A stretch of DNA of 7,392 nt, from NCBI GenBank assembly GCA_021821235.1, contig JAKACS010000146.1, positions 1-7,392 on the forward strand, in the 5' to 3' direction. Source of the stretch: Bacillota bacterium. GTDB lineage: Bacteria; Bacillota; Bacilli; Bacillales_B; DSM-18226. This document shows positions 3,699 to 7,392 of the stretch, in pieces (positions within the stretch are counted from its first letter, which is position 1; each line of letters starts with the position of its first letter). Made by a program: the position numbers and the translations under genes. Below the pieces are notes generated by a model. That model was not told where the DNA came from. It did not search any database and saw only the letters and a program-made list of their open reading frames with translations.

Positions 3699-6600
3699 TT
3701 AATACTTTATTTGCAGGCATTGCTGAATTTCAATTAACCGGTCTAGTGCAACTCCACCGCCAAGGGTGGTTTCCATGCTTACATAAAAGCTTTCAACCTG
3801 TTGTGCAATCTCCTCTGTAAGCCTTAGACTTTCTTTCGCCAGCACATCCCGGTAGTAATCACTTAATCGGTTAAGTTGCATTTTTAAATAGCTATCTGCC
3901 AGCGGGTTTAACTGTTCGTATATTTCTTCACTCATCCGTTTTTTCTCATTTTTTTCAAAAAACGATTTAGGATTTTTAAAATAGACCAATGCTTTTGTAA
4001 AAATCCGCTGATCAAGCTGATCGAACGCCGGTTCAAACAAAAGCTGCTCTTCATTTTTAAATTCAAATGCCGCCAATGCCAAATCAGGATTAATTTCGGA
4101 TAGCTTTCGACCCATCATTTCTTGGAAATCGTTTAAAATTTTTTCGGCAAACCGATCCAATCGTACGGTTGTCGCTCTAAGCTCCTGTACAAAGTCAAAT
4201 CCGATGCTTTTAAGAAATTCATCTAATGCTTGGTTTAATGCTTTTTTTACATTTCTTCCGTCTTCTTTTAACACAGAAGGATTGAACGCCTCTTTAAAGA
4301 AATCGCCAAAACGGTAAAAGACCCGCTGCTTCATATAGTATAAAAGCTCTTCGGCCTCTTGCTCGAGCCGCATTTGCAGCGTCTTAGCCGGTTGCCCGCA
4401 TAAAAAAGTATGAATTTGCTGCTTTTCCCGTTCAAGTTTCAACCTTTCTTGCTGCTTTGCTGCCTCATCTTCCATTGAACTTCGCACAAGCTTATCAATG
4501 AGCTTGGTGACCCTGTTCAATTCAGCAACCGAGGCGGAAACAGCCATATTCGTCAAATCCTTTTCAATAAAGGAATAAAAAGCGTCCCGAAATGTCGGCA
4601 GGCCAGGATTTGAAGTGGCAGCATCCCCCTTGATATTAGGGGCTAAAAGGCTGGAAAGGGAGTATAGCTGGGGATTTCGAATCCCATAGGCATTAAGCTG
4701 TTCAGAAACATACTGTTCAACCGTTTCTTTTTCCTCATCGCTTTCAGCTAGGTCGATAGCATTGATGATGAAAAACATCTTATCAAGCTGAAATGAATCT
4801 TTCACACGGCCGAGCTGAATCAAAAATTCACGGTCTGCTTTTGAAAACGCATGATTGTAGTATGTTACGAATAAAATGGCGTCTGCATTTTTAATGTAAT
4901 CAAATGCTACCCCGGTGTGGCGCGCATTAATTGAATCTGCTCCCGGCGTATCAACAAGGGTGATTCCTTTTCTTGTAAATTCACAATCAAAATACAATTC
5001 AATCGATTCAACAAAACACGATTTTTCTTCGTTGGCGACAAATTCGGCAAATTCGGCAACGGTTGTTTTAAAAACAGTTCCCAGCCGTTTTTGATACGTT
5101 TTACAGCCGTTTTTAAATGCCTGTAAAAAGAAAAGATGCGTCTTATTCATTCGATTCTCTTCAGATTCTAAAGCAAGGCTCGCATCAATTATTTCTAGTG
5201 CTTCAGAAAAAGAGCTCGCCTCAAGATCAAACATTTTCAAAGCATGATTAACATCCCCAAGCATTCCATCAGGAGCTTTAAATTTTACAAGAACTGTGCC
5301 ATGGGGATTTTCATCTGTTACCGGCATTACTTTGTTGATGGCTGCTGTTGTTGGATTCGGTGAAACGGGTAAAACCTTTTCACCCATTAATGCATTGGCA
5401 AACGATGACTTTCCGGCACTGAACGCCCCAAACAAGGCAACAGTAAATCCCTTCTGCTCAAGCCTTGAGGCTTTTTCTGCCAATTCTTGTGCCGTTTTCT
5501 GAAAACCAGGAAGATCTTCAATCAGCTTGGATGCGATCTCCAAATCGTCTGCTACTTGCCGCAAACGATTGACAGATTGATTCGTACTGCTGACATTTGC
5601 TTGTTGCTTCAGTGCCTTTGTATCCATTCTTTCAAATGGCGAATTCAAACGAATGGCTTCCTTTTTTCCTCCGTCGGTGACAATTTCAAATTCCTCTTCT
5701 TCCTCAATAAAAAGCGGCTCATGATCCGTTTCCTCTATCGGCTTTGTTTGTTGCAAAAGTTCTTCCAGTTTTCGATGTTCTTCTTGCAACTCCAATTCTT
5801 TCTGTTTTATCTCTTGATAGGCAAGAAAATATTGTTCAGCTAGGTTGAATTTTTGAACTAGGTGCTTCGTTTGTTCCGTTTGCGTTTCGCTGAAGTCCTT
5901 CAGAAAATCCTCTCTTATTGCTGCCAATTGTTTTTTAATAGTTGCTTTAATAGCATCTGCTACATCATTGCAATAGTGTAAAACATATTCCCCCGTTAGC
6001 CCGGCTCCTGGTTTCACTGCATTGATCAGCAAAACTGACGGAAAGGTAACAGTAAATGACTGTACAATCGTCGATCGCTCGGGAGTGTCTAACTTGGCCA
6101 TTTTTAGAAATTGTCCCAAATACTCCCGAATATGCCATTCAATTTGGGATTTTGTTTTGGCGAGGATATCCTGATAAAAACGTTCAAGCCTTGCTTTACG
6201 TTCCAAATCGGTCTTTTTCTTTGTTAATACGAATCCGACTTTAAACTCGGGCTGGCGAGCGGCTAAATAGGCTTCTGCCAATGCTCTTATTTCAAATGGC
6301 AGCAAATAAGCATTCTTCATAGTTTTTTCAATTTCTTCGTCAAAAGCTTTAACCGCATCGTCCTTTTTTTCTTTCTGCTGTTCAAGTTCGTTGCGCAAGC
6401 GATTAAAATTTTCCGGTATTAATTCTTTTTCATCATCGGACATCTGATTGATTAAATCTTTTCCTGATTGCAGCTTCTCTTCAACCTGGCTTCGTTTTTG
6501 CTGCAAATAGTCCCCGGCAATCTTTTTCAATGACTGATCAATTGCCTGCAACCAAAATTCATCTTTGACAGCGATTTTTCCAGCTATAAATTGCAGCAAT

Positions 6601-7361
6601 TCGGAAAATTCATTTAAAGGATGATCGTTTTTTTTCATCGATGTGAAAAAAATCCGATCAGGTTTAACACCCCAGGCAGCAAACGAAGCCGTTATCGATT
6701 GCTTAAATTCGCTAAAGCTGATTTCATCTTCCCGATGTTTGTCGATTTGATTGATTACAAGGCAGACCTCTTTTCCAGCTTCCGTTAATTCCTTTGTAAA
6801 CAGGAAATTCAGCTCTGCTTGCACATGATTATAGTCCATCACGTAAAAAACAAGATCAGCAAGATGGATAGTTGATTCTGTAGCGATTCGATGGGCATCG
6901 TCGGCGGAATCAATGCCCGGTGTGTCCATAATTGCCGTGTGAGCAGGCAATCTTGTCCTTGAATCACTTATTTCAATCTCAGCGATTTGATCGCCATCTT
7001 TACAATAATTTTTTACTAAATTGTAATCATATGGTGCTAAATAAATACGCGGTTTCTCTTCTTTAAAATAAACCTTTGCATAATCTTTGCCAGACTTTAC
7101 TTTGACGAGATTGGCACTTGTTGGAATCGGGCTGGATGGCAGAATATCTGCACCAAGTATTTTATTGATCATTGTCGATTTGCCCGCAGAAAAATGCCCA
7201 CAGAAAGCAAGAGTAAATTCTTGTTTTTGCAGTTTTTTTGCCAGTTGTCTGATTTTGTTAGCATTTTCTCCGTCCATTTGTTTTTCCAAGTAATGATGTA
7301 CATCCACTAGTTTTCGTTTTAATACTTCGTCATTTACCACTTGGCCTGCAATTCGAATCAT
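3699..7361 (-). CDS. dynA: Double dynamin-like GTPase DynA (YpbR)
   Basis: This 1220-aa bacterial dynamin-like protein is two dynamin units fused head to tail, as in B. subtilis DynA (about 1190 aa). Unit D1 has GHFSAGKST (P-loop, 55-63), a G2 threonine in PIPTSA (78-83), DTPG (146-149) and NQID (204-207). Unit D2 has GAFSAGKSS (645-653), NPTTAA (669-674), DTPG (804-807) and NAID (867-870). Both GTPase sites therefore look intact. Each G domain is followed by long helical, coiled-coil-rich stalk sequence. A hydrophobic, Gly/Pro-containing segment in D1 (about 432-458) is the likely membrane paddle; D2 lacks it. An acidic linker (about 545-560) precedes D2. Such proteins bind and fuse membranes in cis; B. 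subtilis DynA is reported to help cells survive membrane damage, including from phages and pore-forming antibiotics. The start is ATG at 7361 with AAGGGGA (7378..7372) upstream. No terminator is seen before ypcP. Confidence 0.96.
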   Translation of the reverse strand: MIRIAGQVVNDEVLKRKLVDVHHYLEKQMDGENANKIRQLAKKLQKQEFTLAFCGHFSAGKSTMINKILGADILPSSPIPTSANLVKVKSGKDYAKVYFKEEKPRIYLAPYDYNLVKNYCKDGDQIAEIEISDSRTRLPAHTAIMDTPGIDSADDAHRIATESTIHLADLVFYVMDYNHVQAELNFLFTKELTEAGKEVCLVINQIDKHREDEISFSEFKQSITASFAAWGVKPDRIFFTSMKKNDHPLNEFSELLQFIAGKIAVKDEFWLQAIDQSLKKIAGDYLQQKRSQVEEKLQSGKDLINQMSDDEKELIPENFNRLRNELEQQKEKKDDAVKAFDEEIEKTMKNAYLLPFEIRALAEAYLAARQPEFKVGFVLTKKKTDLERKARLERFYQDILAKTKSQIEWHIREYLGQFLKMAKLDTPERSTIVQSFTVTFPSVLLINAVKPGAGLTGEYVLHYCNDVADAIKATIKKQLAAIREDFLKDFSETQTEQTKHLVQKFNLAEQYFLAYQEIKQKELELQEEHRKLEELLQQTKPIEETDHEPLFIEEEEEFEIVTDGGKKEAIRLNSPFERMDTKALKQQANVSSTNQSVNRLRQVADDLEIASKLIEDLPGFQKTAQELAEKASRLEQKGFTVALFGAFSAGKSSFANALMGEKVLPVSPNPTTAAINKVMPVTDENPHGTVLVKFKAPDGMLGDVNHALKMFDLEASSFSEALEIIDASLALESEENRMNKTHLFFLQAFKNGCKTYQKRLGTVFKTTVAEFAEFVANEEKSCFVESIELYFDCEFTRKGITLVDTPGADSINARHTGVAFDYIKNADAILFVTYYNHAFSKADREFLIQLGRVKDSFQLDKMFFIINAIDLAESDEEKETVEQYVSEQLNAYGIRNPQLYSLSSLLAPNIKGDAATSNPGLPTFRDAFYSFIEKDLTNMAVSASVAELNRVTKLIDKLVRSSMEDEAAKQQERLKLEREKQQIHTFLCGQPAKTLQMRLEQEAEELLYYMKQRVFYRFGDFFKEAFNPSVLKEDGRNVKKALNQALDEFLKSIGFDFVQELRATTVRLDRFAEKILNDFQEMMGRKLSEINPDLALAAFEFKNEEQLLFEPAFDQLDQRIFTKALVYFKNPKSFFEKNEKKRMSEEIYEQLNPLADSYLKMQLNRLSDYYRDVLAKESLRLTEEIAQQVESFYVSMETTLGGGVALDRLIEIQQCLQIKY

Positions 7362-7392
7362 CTTTGATATTTCCCCTTATCGCTGCTTCGTA

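Noticed and set aside
5296..5843. Plus-strand open frames opposite dynA
   Set aside because: They are antisense shadows of the continuous dynA frame, with no ribosome binding sites and no recognisable domains.
3699..7361. dynA as an assembly fusion of two separate genes
   Set aside because: The frame is continuous, there is no internal start with a ribosome binding site, and a fused double dynamin is the normal form in Bacillus.
1..7392. Defence island, mobile element, CRISPR array, tRNA or riboswitch
   Set aside because: Reading through both strands showed no direct-repeat arrays, transposase or integrase motifs, terminal repeats, tRNA cloverleaf or long structured leader. Any anti-phage role would rest on DynA alone, which is a known core protein.

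Overview
The window looks like ordinary core chromosome from a low-GC, endospore-forming Bacillaceae species. Three things support this: a small acid-soluble spore protein of the SspL type, a YpcP-type discrete flap endonuclease lying next to a double dynamin (DynA/YpbR), and strong GGAGG-type ribosome binding sites with several TTG or GTG starts. The genes are closely packed. I see no mobile element, CRISPR array, rRNA, tRNA or broken gene.

Left part (1-1552). A minus-strand gene runs off the left edge (1-84, N-terminus only). Divergent from it, across a 117-nt regulatory gap, is a two-gene plus-strand unit: a 133-aa RNase HI-like protein (202-603) and, 4 nt later, a 10-helix EamA/DMT transporter (608-1534). 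A strong hairpin (1514-1552) closes the unit. It overlaps the transporter's stop codon and also serves the genes converging from the right.

Middle part (1551-2667). A minus-strand pair encodes a divergent-PAP2 membrane protein (1859-2356) and a short conserved-looking hypothetical protein (1551-1820). Divergent from them is the 45-codon sspL gene (2441-2578), across an 84-nt gap that holds an imperfect dyad. A hairpin terminator (2634-2667) separates sspL from the converging ypcP.

Right part (2675-7361). Both genes are on the minus strand: dynA (3699-7361), a 1220-aa protein with two complete dynamin GTPase units, then ypcP (2675-3568), a 5'-3' exonuclease/flap endonuclease that has its own extended -10 promoter. 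No terminator is visible between them, so ypcP may also receive readthrough from dynA.

Functionally these are housekeeping and sporulation genes: primer or flap processing (ypcP and perhaps the RNase H-like protein), membrane maintenance (dynA), transport, and spore content. I found no convincing new multi-gene system. The observations most worth a second look are the one-sided membrane paddle and the D2 GTPase insertion in DynA, the RNase H-like protein with all four acidic residues but no catalytic-loop histidine, the dyad between sspL and its divergent neighbour, and the hypothetical gene with an odd start.
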